From Hydrogenophaga sp. (GTDB lineage: Bacteria > Pseudomonadota > Gammaproteobacteria > Burkholderiales > Burkholderiaceae_C), in assembly GCF_026125825.1 (NCBI RefSeq), contig NZ_JAHCKK010000027.1:1-48731 (forward strand): 48,731 nt of DNA. The letters are read 5' to 3'. Positions within the stretch are counted from its first letter, which is position 1, and each line of letters opens with the position of its first letter. The notes beneath the pieces were generated by a model, which saw only the letters and a program-made list of their open reading frames with translations, did not search any database and was not told where the DNA came from. Positions 42,282 to 48,731 of this stretch are shown in pieces. The translations under genes and the position numbers were made by a program.

Positions 42282-42860
42282 TCAGGGCGAGGGCGGCATG
42301 CCCAGGATGCGCGCGATCAGCTCGCCGGTGGAGTTCACGTCCAGCTTGCGCATGAGCCGCAAGCGGTGCGCCTCCACCGTGCGGTGGCTGACGTTGAGGT
42401 CCTTGGCGATCTGCTTGCTGGTCAGGCCGGTGATGACCCGCGCCGCGATCTCGCGCTCGCGCGCGGTCAGCGGCGCGTTCACCGGGCGGGCCTCGCTGAT
42501 GTCGTCGAACACCCAGATCACCGACGCGAAGGGCGACTCCGGCGTGAAAGAGCGCCCGGACACCGCGCACCAGAACATGCGCCCGTTGGCATGTCGCATG
42601 ATGCGCTGGTCCCGGTGGTTGCCGTTCTGCCGCATGCTGGCCACCCAGGTCTCGCCGATGTGCTCGAACTCTTCGTGCGAGGGGTACAGCATCTCGGTCG
42701 ATTGCCCGACCAGGGCACTGACCGGGTAGCCGAACATCTCGGACATGGCGCGGTTGCAGCGTTCGATGATGCGCTGACGGGTCACCATCAAACCGACGGG
42801 CGCCAGTTCGAAGATCATCTCGGGCTCGGCGATCGATTCAGACAGGGTCTTGGGATTCAT
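42282..42860 (-). CDS. PAS-LuxR transcriptional regulator
   Basis: A 192-residue regulator. Residues ~12-125 form one PAS domain (LAPVGLMVTRQRIIERCNRAM, then the loop and RMFWCAVSGRSF). Residues ~130-187 are a LuxR/NarL helix-turn-helix (LTAREREIAARVITGLTSKQIA and VSHRTVEAHR). There is no receiver domain, so it probably senses a small ligand or redox state directly. A CATAAT -10-like hexamer is at 42882-42887 on this strand, giving a leader of about 15 bases with no ribosome site. It converges on the ABC/CoA-ligase operon and is its likely regulator. Confidence 0.9.
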   Translation of the reverse strand: MNPKTLSESIAEPEMIFELAPVGLMVTRQRIIERCNRAMSEMFGYPVSALVGQSTEMLYPSHEEFEHIGETWVASMRQNGNHRDQRIMRHANGRMFWCAVSGRSFTPESPFASVIWVFDDISEARPVNAPLTAREREIAARVITGLTSKQIAKDLNVSHRTVEAHRLRLMRKLDVNSTGELIARILGMPPSP

Positions 42861-42934
42861 CGGGCATCGGCGTGATGGGCCATTATGGCGCAGGGGTTCG
42901 GCCCGCAGCCGCCTCGGCCCCGGCCCGAAACAGG

Positions 42935-42940
42935 CACAAT
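42935..42940 (+). promoter_or_regulatory. -10-like CACAAT before thyA, leaderless geometry
   Basis: CACAAT ends 7 bases before the thyA ATG. No ribosome site lies between. If used, transcription starts at the ATG. Confidence 0.4.
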
Positions 42941-42947
42941 TCCCACC

Positions 42948-43760
42948 ATGACCGACCGCCCCATCCGCTCGCAGTACGAAGATTTCATGCGCCACGTCTA
43001 CACCACGGGCGTGCAGAAAACCGATCGCACCGGCACCGGCACCACCAGCGTGTTCGGCCACCAGATGCGCTTTGACCTCCATGAAGGTTTCCCGCTGGTG
43101 ACCACCAAGAAGGTGTTCACCAAGGCCATCATCGTCGAGCTGCTGTGGTTCCTGCGTGGCGACAGCAACGTGAAGTGGCTGCAGGAACGCGGCTGCACCA
43201 TCTGGGACGAATGGGCGCGCGAAGACGGCGACCTCGGCCCGGTGTATGGCGTTCAGTGGCGCAACTGGCCCACACCGGACGGGCGGCACATCGACCAGAT
43301 CAGCGAGGTGGTCAAGCAGCTCAAGACCCAGCCCGACTCGCGCCGCATCATCGTGAGCGCTTGGAACGTGGCGGACCTCGACAAGATGGCCCTGATGCCC
43401 TGTCACGCGTTCTTCCAGTTCTACGTGGCCAACGGCAAGCTGAGCTGCCAGCTCTACCAGCGCAGCGCCGACATCTTCCTGGGGGTGCCGTTCAACATCG
43501 CCAGCTACGCGCTGCTCACGCACATGCTGGCGCAGCAATGCGACCTGGACGTGGGCGAGTTCATCTGGACCGGCGGCGACTGCCACATCTACAGCAACCA
43601 CCACGAACAAGTGCAGACGCAGCTCGCGCGCGCCCCGCTCCCCTACCCCACGCTGCGCATCAAGCGGCGCCCCGCATCGATCTTCGACTACGAGCTCGAC
43701 GACTTCGAGATCCTGGACTACCAGCACCACCCGGCCATCAAGGCGCCGGTGGCGGTCTGA
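42948..43760 (+). CDS. thyA: Thymidylate synthase
   Basis: A 270-residue enzyme methylating dUMP to dTMP with methylene-tetrahydrofolate. The nucleophile is Cys152 in [12 protein letters not shown]. The folate/dUMP regions [19 protein letters not shown] and [13 protein letters not shown] are complete. The length is close to the E. coli enzyme. The start ATG 42948 gives the standard N-terminus ([13 protein letters not shown]). It heads a thyA-DMT-folA row; folA recycles the dihydrofolate this enzyme makes. Confidence 0.97.
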   Translation: MTDRPIRSQYEDFMRHVYTTGVQKTDRTGTGTTSVFGHQMRFDLHEGFPLVTTKKVFTKAIIVELLWFLRGDSNVKWLQERGCTIWDEWAREDGDLGPVYGVQWRNWPTPDGRHIDQISEVVKQLKTQPDSRRIIVSAWNVADLDKMALMPCHAFFQFYVANGKLSCQLYQRSADIFLGVPFNIASYALLTHMLAQQCDLDVGEFIWTGGDCHIYSNHHEQVQTQLARAPLPYPTLRIKRRPASIFDYELDDFEILDYQHHPAIKAPVAV

Positions 43761-43782
43761 ACCCGCACCCGCCCTCGGCCAC

Positions 43783-44685
43783 GTGATCACCCGCCGCCAG
43801 CTCTGGGCGCTGCTCGCCCTCACGATCATGTGGGGCGTGAACTGGCCGATGATGAAGCTCTCGCTGCAGGAGCTCACGCCGCTCTACTTCCGCGCCAGCA
43901 CCATGATGCTGGGTGCGCTCGGCCTGTTCATCTATGTTGCCAGCCAAGGCGAGCGCATGCGCCCTGCGCGCGCCGAATGGGCCGCCATCGCCTGGCTTGG
44001 CCTGCCCAATGTGCTGGGCTGGCACACCCTGTCGATCTTCGGCGTGCAGGAACTCGCCTCGGGCCGCGCGGCCATCCTGGGCTTCACCATGCCGATCTTC
44101 ACCGTGCTCATCGGCGCGGCCTTCTTCGGCGAGCGCATCACGCCGCGCGTGCGCGCGGCCGTGGTGTGCGCAGGCACCGCCATCGCGCTGCTGCTGTGGC
44201 ACGAGCTGCAAAGCCTGAGCGGCCGGCCCACGGGCATCGCGTGGATGCTGGGCGCTGCCTTCTGCTGGGGCGTGGGCACGCTGCAGTTCCGCCGCGCCCA
44301 CCTCACGCTCTCTCCCATGGTGGTCACGGTGTGGATGCTGCTGCTGGGCAGCGGGGTGGTGGGGGCGCTGGCCGTCGCGCTGGAACCGGTGCCCCGGCTG
44401 GCCGGATTCTCGGCGCCGATGTGGATCAGCCTGCTCTATGGCGTCTTGATCAACTACGGGGTGGCCCAGCTGATCTGGTTCGGCATGGCGCGCAACCTGC
44501 CTCCGGCCACGAGCGCCATGAGCGTCATGGCGATCCCGCTGGTGGGCACGCTGAGCGCGACCTTCATCGTGGGCGAGGTGCCGCACTGGCAGGACTGGGC
44601 CGCCATCGGATTCGTCATGATGGCCATCGCCAGCGTCCTCTGGCCCTCGCGCGGCGCGACCGCGGCAGCCAGGGCGGCACAATAG
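43783..44685 (+). CDS. EamA/DMT-family transporter between thyA and folA
   Basis: A 300-residue protein with ten hydrophobic segments and two EamA halves (LLALTIMWGVNWPMMKLSL in the first helix). The GTG start is 22 bases after the thyA stop, and folA starts 4 bases after its stop. It is the third member of this family in the window. Its placement between two folate-linked genes is unusual. Export of a pyrimidine or folate-related compound is only a guess. Confidence 0.88.
   Translation: MITRRQLWALLALTIMWGVNWPMMKLSLQELTPLYFRASTMMLGALGLFIYVASQGERMRPARAEWAAIAWLGLPNVLGWHTLSIFGVQELASGRAAILGFTMPIFTVLIGAAFFGERITPRVRAAVVCAGTAIALLLWHELQSLSGRPTGIAWMLGAAFCWGVGTLQFRRAHLTLSPMVVTVWMLLLGSGVVGALAVALEPVPRLAGFSAPMWISLLYGVLINYGVAQLIWFGMARNLPPATSAMSVMAIPLVGTLSATFIVGEVPHWQDWAAIGFVMMAIASVLWPSRGATAAARAAQ
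44678..44683 (+). promoter_or_regulatory. -10-like CACAAT before folA, leaderless geometry
   Basis: CACAAT ends 6 bases before the folA ATG, inside the last codons of the DMT gene. No ribosome site is visible. It may give a folA-only leaderless transcript besides read-through from thyA. Confidence 0.4.
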
Positions 44686-44689
44686 CCCC

Positions 44690-45199
44690 ATGCTCCAGCC
44701 CACCACCCGATTGCACCTCATCTTCGCGCGCGCCGCCAATGGCGTGATCGGCAAGGACAACGCCCTGCCCTGGCACCTGCCTGAGGACATGGCGCACTTC
44801 AAGCGCACCACGCTCGGCCATCCCGTGATCATGGGGCGCAAGACCTGGGACTCGCTGCCACCAAAGTTCCGCCCGCTGCCGGGGCGGCTCAACATCGTCG
44901 TCACGCGCGATGCCCAATGGCACGCCGAAGGCGCTGCCCGTGCGAATTCGCTGCCCGAGGCCGTGTCTTTGTGTCCGGCAGGCTCGGACGCGTGGGTGAT
45001 CGGCGGCGCGCAGATTTACGCCGCCGCCCTGCCGCTGGCCCAGACCGTGGTGGTCACCGACATCGCGCGCGATTTCGAGGGCGATGCCCACGCACCGGTG
45101 CTGGGCCCCGAATGGCGGGAGACCTCGCGCGAAGCACACACGTCCGCCAACGGCCTGCCGTTCGCGTTCGTCAACTACGCCCGGGCCACCACGCGGTAG
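44690..45199 (+). CDS. folA: Dihydrofolate reductase
   Basis: A 169-residue NADPH-dependent reductase of dihydrofolate. Typical parts are IFARAANGVIGKDNALPWHL (the Met20-type loop), the acidic catalytic Asp33 in LPEDMAHFK, PVIMGRKTWDSLP and the nucleotide-binding WVIGGAQIY. The ATG at 44690 has no ribosome site. Its 3' end overlaps the convergent regulator gene by 25 bases. Confidence 0.96.
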   Translation: MLQPTTRLHLIFARAANGVIGKDNALPWHLPEDMAHFKRTTLGHPVIMGRKTWDSLPPKFRPLPGRLNIVVTRDAQWHAEGAARANSLPEAVSLCPAGSDAWVIGGAQIYAAALPLAQTVVVTDIARDFEGDAHAPVLGPEWRETSREAHTSANGLPFAFVNYARATTR

Positions 45200-45834
45200 A
45201 CGCAGCGCGGCGCACCGGCGAGCACGTGCTGCTCGCGCGTGACGCGGCCGTCGCAGCCGACGATGTCCTGGAACAGTTGCAGCTCCGATCGGCAAAAGCC
45301 CTGGCAGCTGCGGGCGGCGGCACAGATCGGGCAATGGTCCTCGATCAGCAACCAGTCCTTGCCATCGCGCTCCACCCGCGCCATGTAGCCCTCTTCGCTG
45401 CGCACCGCCGCCAGTTGCTCCAGGCGCCTGGCGAGCGTTTTGCCGTTGCAGCGCTGCTGGTACAGGGTGCGGGCATCGGCCTCGCGCTGTGAGATCAGGC
45501 GCGCCAACCCCTGCTCGCCAAACAGCTGCCGCACCGAGCCGATCAACTGCACGGTCAGATGCGCATGGGCATCGGGAAAACGGCGGTGGCCCGCCTCGGT
45601 GAGCGCCCAGCTCTGACGCGGCCGACCCACGCCGAGCGCAGCCTCCTGAAAGCCTTCGAGCCAACCCGCCGCGACCAGCTTGAGCACCTGCAGGCGCGCC
45701 GCCTCTGGCGTGAGGTCCAGCGCACGCGCCAGGTCGGCAGTGGCGGTCGGCCCCCTGGTCTTGATCAGGAACAGGATGCGTTCCGCCGTGGGCGATGCAC
45801 CTGGGTTTTCCGGGTGTTTACTTGCATTCACCAT
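45175..45834 (-). CDS. COG2345-type (SufR/DeoR-like) regulator with a Cys cluster
   Basis: A 219-residue regulator. A winged helix-turn-helix occupies about residues 15-80 (LARALDLTPEAARLQVLKLVAAGWLE). The C-terminal part contains Cys168, Cys171, Cys177 and Cys181 in DHCPICAAARSCQGFC, followed by ELQLF, the arrangement seen in SufR-like proteins where Cys residues hold an iron-sulfur cluster. AGGA stands before the ATG. It is divergent from an MFS exporter gene, with a palindrome in the 70-base gap, and overlaps the end of folA. It probably represses the exporter and itself. Confidence 0.85.
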   Translation of the reverse strand: MVNASKHPENPGASPTAERILFLIKTRGPTATADLARALDLTPEAARLQVLKLVAAGWLEGFQEAALGVGRPRQSWALTEAGHRRFPDAHAHLTVQLIGSVRQLFGEQGLARLISQREADARTLYQQRCNGKTLARRLEQLAAVRSEEGYMARVERDGKDWLLIEDHCPICAAARSCQGFCRSELQLFQDIVGCDGRVTREQHVLAGAPRCVYRVVARA

Positions 45835-45851
45835 GGCCGGGTCCTAATATG

Positions 45852-45865
45852 CAAACAATTGCTTG
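45852..45865. promoter_or_regulatory. Imperfect palindrome in the regulator/MFS divergent promoter
   Basis: CAAACAATTGCTTG is symmetric at 12 of 14 positions around CAATTG. Immediately after it, GATAAT (45866-45871) is a 5-of-6 -10 hexamer for the MFS gene. A repressor bound to the palindrome would therefore cover the spacer of that promoter. It is the only AT-rich patch in the gap. Confidence 0.5.
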
Positions 45866-45904
45866 GATAATAGCCGCGCTGCTGCGCACTGTCGAGAACC
45901 GCCC

Positions 45905-47347
45905 ATGTCTTCACTCACCGCCCCTTTACCCGCCACGGCCTCCTGGGGTGATCTGCTCAAGGGCAAAAACGGCTGGCTCGCGCTGGCACTGACCGGTGGC
46001 GTTGCCCTGCACGCGATCAATGTGCATATCGTCACCACGGTGCTGCCTTCCGTGGTGAAGGACATCGGCGGGCTGGACTGGTACGCCTGGAACACCACCT
46101 TGTTCGTGGTGGCCTCCATCATCGGCGCCGCGCTTTCGGTGCGCGTGCTGGCCTCGCTCGGGCCACGCGGCGCCTGCCTGGCGGCGCTGGGCCTGTTCGC
46201 GCTCGGTTCGGCGGTGTGCGCCAGCGCGGGCACCATGGGGTGGATGTTGATCGGCCGCAGCGTGCAGGGCCTGGGGGGCGGCACCCTGGCGGCCCTGAGC
46301 TACGCCCTGATCCGGGTCGTGTTCGAGCCCGCCCTGTGGCTGCGCGCGGTGGCATTGGTCTCCGGCATGTGGGGCATTGCCACGCTGTGCGGCCCGGCGG
46401 CCGGCGGGCTGTTTGCCGAAGCGGGCCACTGGCGCTGGGCGTTCTGGATCCTGCTGCCGATCTCGCTGTCGCAAGCCCTGGTGGTGATGGTGCAGTTGCG
46501 CCCCGCGCCCGGTGCCACCGCGAGCCGCGGGCAGAAACCGGAGGTGCCGTTGGTGCAAGTGGGTCTCCTGGCCGGCTCCGTGCTGCTGATCGCGGCAGGA
46601 AGCCTGTCGCCGCTGCTGTTGTGGCAAGGCCTGGGCGTGGCCGGTGGCCTGGCGCTGGGCGCCGCCGCCGTCGCGGTGGACCGTCGGGCGGTGGTGCGCC
46701 TGCTGCCGTCAGGTGCGACGGCGCTGGGCTCACCGCTGGGTTCGGTGTACGCCATCGTGGCGCTGCTGCTGGTGGGCATGACGACCGAAATCTACGTGCC
46801 CTATTTCCTGCAGATGCTGCACGGCCAGACGCCGCTCGCGGCGGGCTACCTCACCGCGGCCATGGCTGCCGGCTGGAGCGCAGGCTCCCTGTTGTCGTCC
46901 GGGCGCGGCGGAACCACGGCCGACCGCCTGCTGCGGGCCGGCCCGCTGCTGACCACCCTCAGCCTGCTGGCTCTGGCGGTGGTGATACCGGTCGGCGAAA
47001 ACCTGGGCCCGGGGGTTCGCCTGCTGCTTTGCGGCCTGACCCTGGCCGGTGCCGGGGCCGGCGTGGGCATCGGCTGGCCTCATCTGCTCAACCGCGTGCT
47101 CAACCTCGCGCCGGCCGGCGAAGGCGGCGTGGCATCGGCCGCCATCACCACCATCCAGCTCTATGGCATGGCGATCGGCGCTGCGGTGGCGGGCCTGGTG
47201 GCAAACGCCGCAGGCCTCAGCGACCCCGGTGGCCCGGCCGGCGCGCGCTCTGCCGCGGTCTGGCTGTTCGCGAGCTTCTCCCTGGCACCGGCCCTGGCAA
47301 CCTGGCTGGCGCGCCGCATCACCCGCGCGCCGGGCGTTCACCCCTAA
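45905..47347 (+). CDS. MFS transporter (DHA2-like exporter)
   Basis: A 480-residue transporter with about fourteen hydrophobic segments, as in the DHA2 drug exporters. The first helix region ends in NVHIVTTVLPSVVKDIGG, and the segment GRSVQGLGGGTLAALSYALI matches the motif C-like region of exporters. Start ATG 45905 is preferred; a longer frame from 45863 would begin inside the operator region. It is divergent from the Cys-cluster regulator, a classic regulator-exporter pair. A TPR-protein gene follows after 9 bases. Confidence 0.9.
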   Translation: MSSLTAPLPATASWGDLLKGKNGWLALALTGGVALHAINVHIVTTVLPSVVKDIGGLDWYAWNTTLFVVASIIGAALSVRVLASLGPRGACLAALGLFALGSAVCASAGTMGWMLIGRSVQGLGGGTLAALSYALIRVVFEPALWLRAVALVSGMWGIATLCGPAAGGLFAEAGHWRWAFWILLPISLSQALVVMVQLRPAPGATASRGQKPEVPLVQVGLLAGSVLLIAAGSLSPLLLWQGLGVAGGLALGAAAVAVDRRAVVRLLPSGATALGSPLGSVYAIVALLLVGMTTEIYVPYFLQMLHGQTPLAAGYLTAAMAAGWSAGSLLSSGRGGTTADRLLRAGPLLTTLSLLALAVVIPVGENLGPGVRLLLCGLTLAGAGAGVGIGWPHLLNRVLNLAPAGEGGVASAAITTIQLYGMAIGAAVAGLVANAAGLSDPGGPAGARSAAVWLFASFSLAPALATWLARRITRAPGVHP

Positions 47348-47356
47348 GGAGATGCC

Positions 47357-47674
47357 ATGCGCGAACGCCTCGAGCAGATGCTGGCCCAGGGCCGCGACAA
47401 CGCCCTGCTGCGTTTCGGCCTGGGACAGGCCTGCCTGAGAGACGAGGACGCCGAAGCGGCGGCCCTGCACCTGACCCAGGCGACGGCGCAGAACCCAAGG
47501 CACTCGGCCGCCTGGAAACTCCTGGGCGTGGCGCTTCGCCGCCTCGAGCGCCTGGACGCGGCCGAAGCGGCCTGGACCCAAGGCGTGGCGGTGGCCGAAC
47601 AACAGGGCGACCACCAGTCGGTCAAGGAGATGAGGGTCTTCCTCCGACGCCTGCGGCGCCCTCCCGCGCAGTGA
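47357..47674 (+). CDS. Small TPR-repeat protein
   Basis: A 105-residue protein consisting of about two tetratricopeptide repeats (residues ~15-50 and ~51-85; ALHLTQATAQNPRHSAAWKLLG). The C-terminus is basic (FLRRLRRP). TAAGGAG, overlapping the MFS stop, gives it a strong ribosome site, so it is cotranslated with the exporter operon. TPR proteins of this size usually mediate protein contacts in the cytoplasm. The partner is unknown. Confidence 0.8.
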   Translation: MRERLEQMLAQGRDNALLRFGLGQACLRDEDAEAAALHLTQATAQNPRHSAAWKLLGVALRRLERLDAAEAAWTQGVAVAEQQGDHQSVKEMRVFLRRLRRPPAQ

Positions 47675-47776
47675 CACCCCCCTGCGGCCGGGCCGCGGTT
47701 CATCGCATACTTGGCACTTCCGGCTGCACGGCCGGCACGCACCATTTCGCTGACCAACCATTCCGATGGGTCCCCC

Positions 47777-48553
47777 ATGAAACTCGCCACCTGGAACATC
47801 AACTCCCTCTCCGTGCGCCTGCCTCAGGTGCTGGACTGGCTGGCCGCCAATCCGGTCGATGCGCTGGGACTGCAGGAACTCAAGCTCGTGGACGAGAAGT
47901 TCCCGCACGACGCGCTCAAGGAAGCGGGTTACCACGCCGCCGTCTTCGGCCAGAAGACCTACAACGGCGTGGCCATCCTCAGCCGCACCCCCGTCACCGA
48001 CATCGTGCGCAACATCCCGCAGCACACCGACGACCAGTCGCGCGTGATCGCCGCCACCCTGGACACACCCGACGGCCCGCTGCGCCTGGTCAACTGCTAT
48101 TTCGTCAACGGCCAGGCGCCGGGCAGCGAGAAGTTTGCCTACAAGATGCTCTGGCTGGAGGCGCTGCACCGCTGGCTGCAGGAAGAACTGAAGGTGCACC
48201 AGCGTTTGGTGCTGATGGGCGATTTCAACGTGGCGCCGGAAGACCGCGACTCGTTCGACCCTGTCGGACTGAAAGACACGATCCACCACACGGTGGAAGA
48301 GCGCGCGCATTTCCAGGCCTTGCTCGACCTGGGACTGACGGATGCCTACCGCCTGTTCGAGCAGCCCGAGAAAAGCTACTCGTGGTGGGACTACCGCATG
48401 CTGGGCTTCCAGAAGAACCGGGGGCTGCGCATCGACCACATTCTGGTGAGCGAGGCGCTGCGCGGCCGCGTGACGGCCTGCCAGATCGACCGGCTTCCGC
48501 GCAAGAACCCCCAGCCAAGCGACCACGCGCCGGTGGTGGTGACGCTGGGCTGA
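47777..48553 (+). CDS. xth: Exodeoxyribonuclease III
   Basis: A 258-residue AP endonuclease/3'-exonuclease for base-excision repair. The motifs are complete: WNINSL at the N-terminus, LQELKL with metal-binding Glu34, GDFNVAPEDRD, and the final SDHAPVVV with the catalytic Asp-His pair. There is no strong ribosome site before ATG 47777. A CATACT -10-like hexamer lies at 47706-47711. It converges on ntrC, with 36 bases between stops. Confidence 0.95.
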   Translation: MKLATWNINSLSVRLPQVLDWLAANPVDALGLQELKLVDEKFPHDALKEAGYHAAVFGQKTYNGVAILSRTPVTDIVRNIPQHTDDQSRVIAATLDTPDGPLRLVNCYFVNGQAPGSEKFAYKMLWLEALHRWLQEELKVHQRLVLMGDFNVAPEDRDSFDPVGLKDTIHHTVEERAHFQALLDLGLTDAYRLFEQPEKSYSWWDYRMLGFQKNRGLRIDHILVSEALRGRVTACQIDRLPRKNPQPSDHAPVVVTLG

Positions 48554-48589
48554 GCCAGCCGCACCAAGGCGAACCAAACCCGTCGCGGC

Positions 48590-48731
48590 CTACTCCAGGT
48601 TCAGTTCCTGGATCTTGCGGGTGATGGTGTTGCGGCCGATGCCCAGCTTGTGCGCCGCCTCGATGCGGCGCCCGCGTGTGCTGGCCAGCGCGGCCTGGAT
48701 CAGGCGCGCCTCGGCGCGGCCGACCAGGGTG
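48590..48731 (-). CDS. ntrC: Nitrogen regulator NtrC, C-terminal end only
   Basis: The last 46 residues of a protein running off the window edge. The sequence contains the Fis-type helix-turn-helix LASTRGRRIEAAHKLGIGRNTITRKIQEL, closely matching the DNA-binding end of NtrC (NR-I). The receiver and AAA+ sigma-54 interaction domains would lie beyond 48731. Other sigma-54 activators share this domain, but the GRNTxTRKIQEL sequence is characteristic of NtrC. Confidence 0.85.
   Translation of the reverse strand, partial: TLVGRAEARLIQAALASTRGRRIEAAHKLGIGRNTITRKIQELNLE

Overview
The window is about 49 kb of GC-rich DNA (close to 70% G+C by eye in most genes) from a beta-proteobacterium, most likely a member of the Comamonadaceae (Hydrogenophaga/Acidovorax-like). 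This rests on the gene families (Bug-type solute receptors, TRAP and taurine-type ABC transporters, intracellular Cys-type PHB depolymerase), on the neighbourhoods (xth next to ntrC, thyA near folA, aroC next to an HcaT-like MFS gene) and on an 81-bp dispersed-type repeat that I recall from this family. No rRNA, tRNA, CRISPR array, insertion sequence or phage gene was seen, and no gene-free stretch exceeds about 235 bases.

Layout. 1-522: end of a TonB C-terminal protein. 677-4939: a compact, lower-GC operon for three exported proteins: a lipoprotein, a subtilisin-like protease and a trypsin-like protease. 4967-8385: DsbA-like oxidoreductase, biosynthetic aroE, a DMT exporter and a LysR regulator. 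8541-11776: a Bug solute receptor and a signal-less sulfatase, divergent from the LysR gene. 11811-19812: a TetR regulator, a three-part TRAP transporter, catabolic dehydroquinase (aroQ), an NAD-type quinate/shikimate dehydrogenase and a DMT permease; facing them is a two-gene operon for 3-dehydroshikimate dehydratase and its VOC/HPPD-like partner. Together these read as uptake of quinate or shikimate and conversion to protocatechuate. 19970-22405: MFS permease with a repeat-encoded N-terminus, and aroC. 22550-33704: mostly housekeeping and single metabolic genes (cupin, GST, phaZ, CBS protein, metY, hydrolase, P450, YihY, DUF2069, FAD oxidoreductase, lytic transglycosylase). 33867-42860: a catabolic operon with an acyl-CoA ligase, FAH hydrolase, two near-duplicate receptors, an ABC transporter, a metallo-hydrolase and a cupin, bounded by a PAS-LuxR regulator. 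42948-48731: thyA, DMT permease, folA, a Cys-cluster regulator divergent from an MFS exporter, a TPR protein, exonuclease III and the end of ntrC.

The most notable items are: the split and order-reversed dehydroshikimate dehydratase pair with a tandem PcaR/PcaU-like operator in front; the in-frame 81-bp tandem repeat that encodes the start of the MFS protein; the three-gene exported protease operon; the 33.9-42.9 kb uptake-and-CoA-activation operon with a LuxR-type operator placed near -40; and signs that several genes (tetR, thyA, folA, aroC, P450) are transcribed as leaderless or near-leaderless mRNAs, while the transport operons use a strong GGAGAC-type ribosome site.
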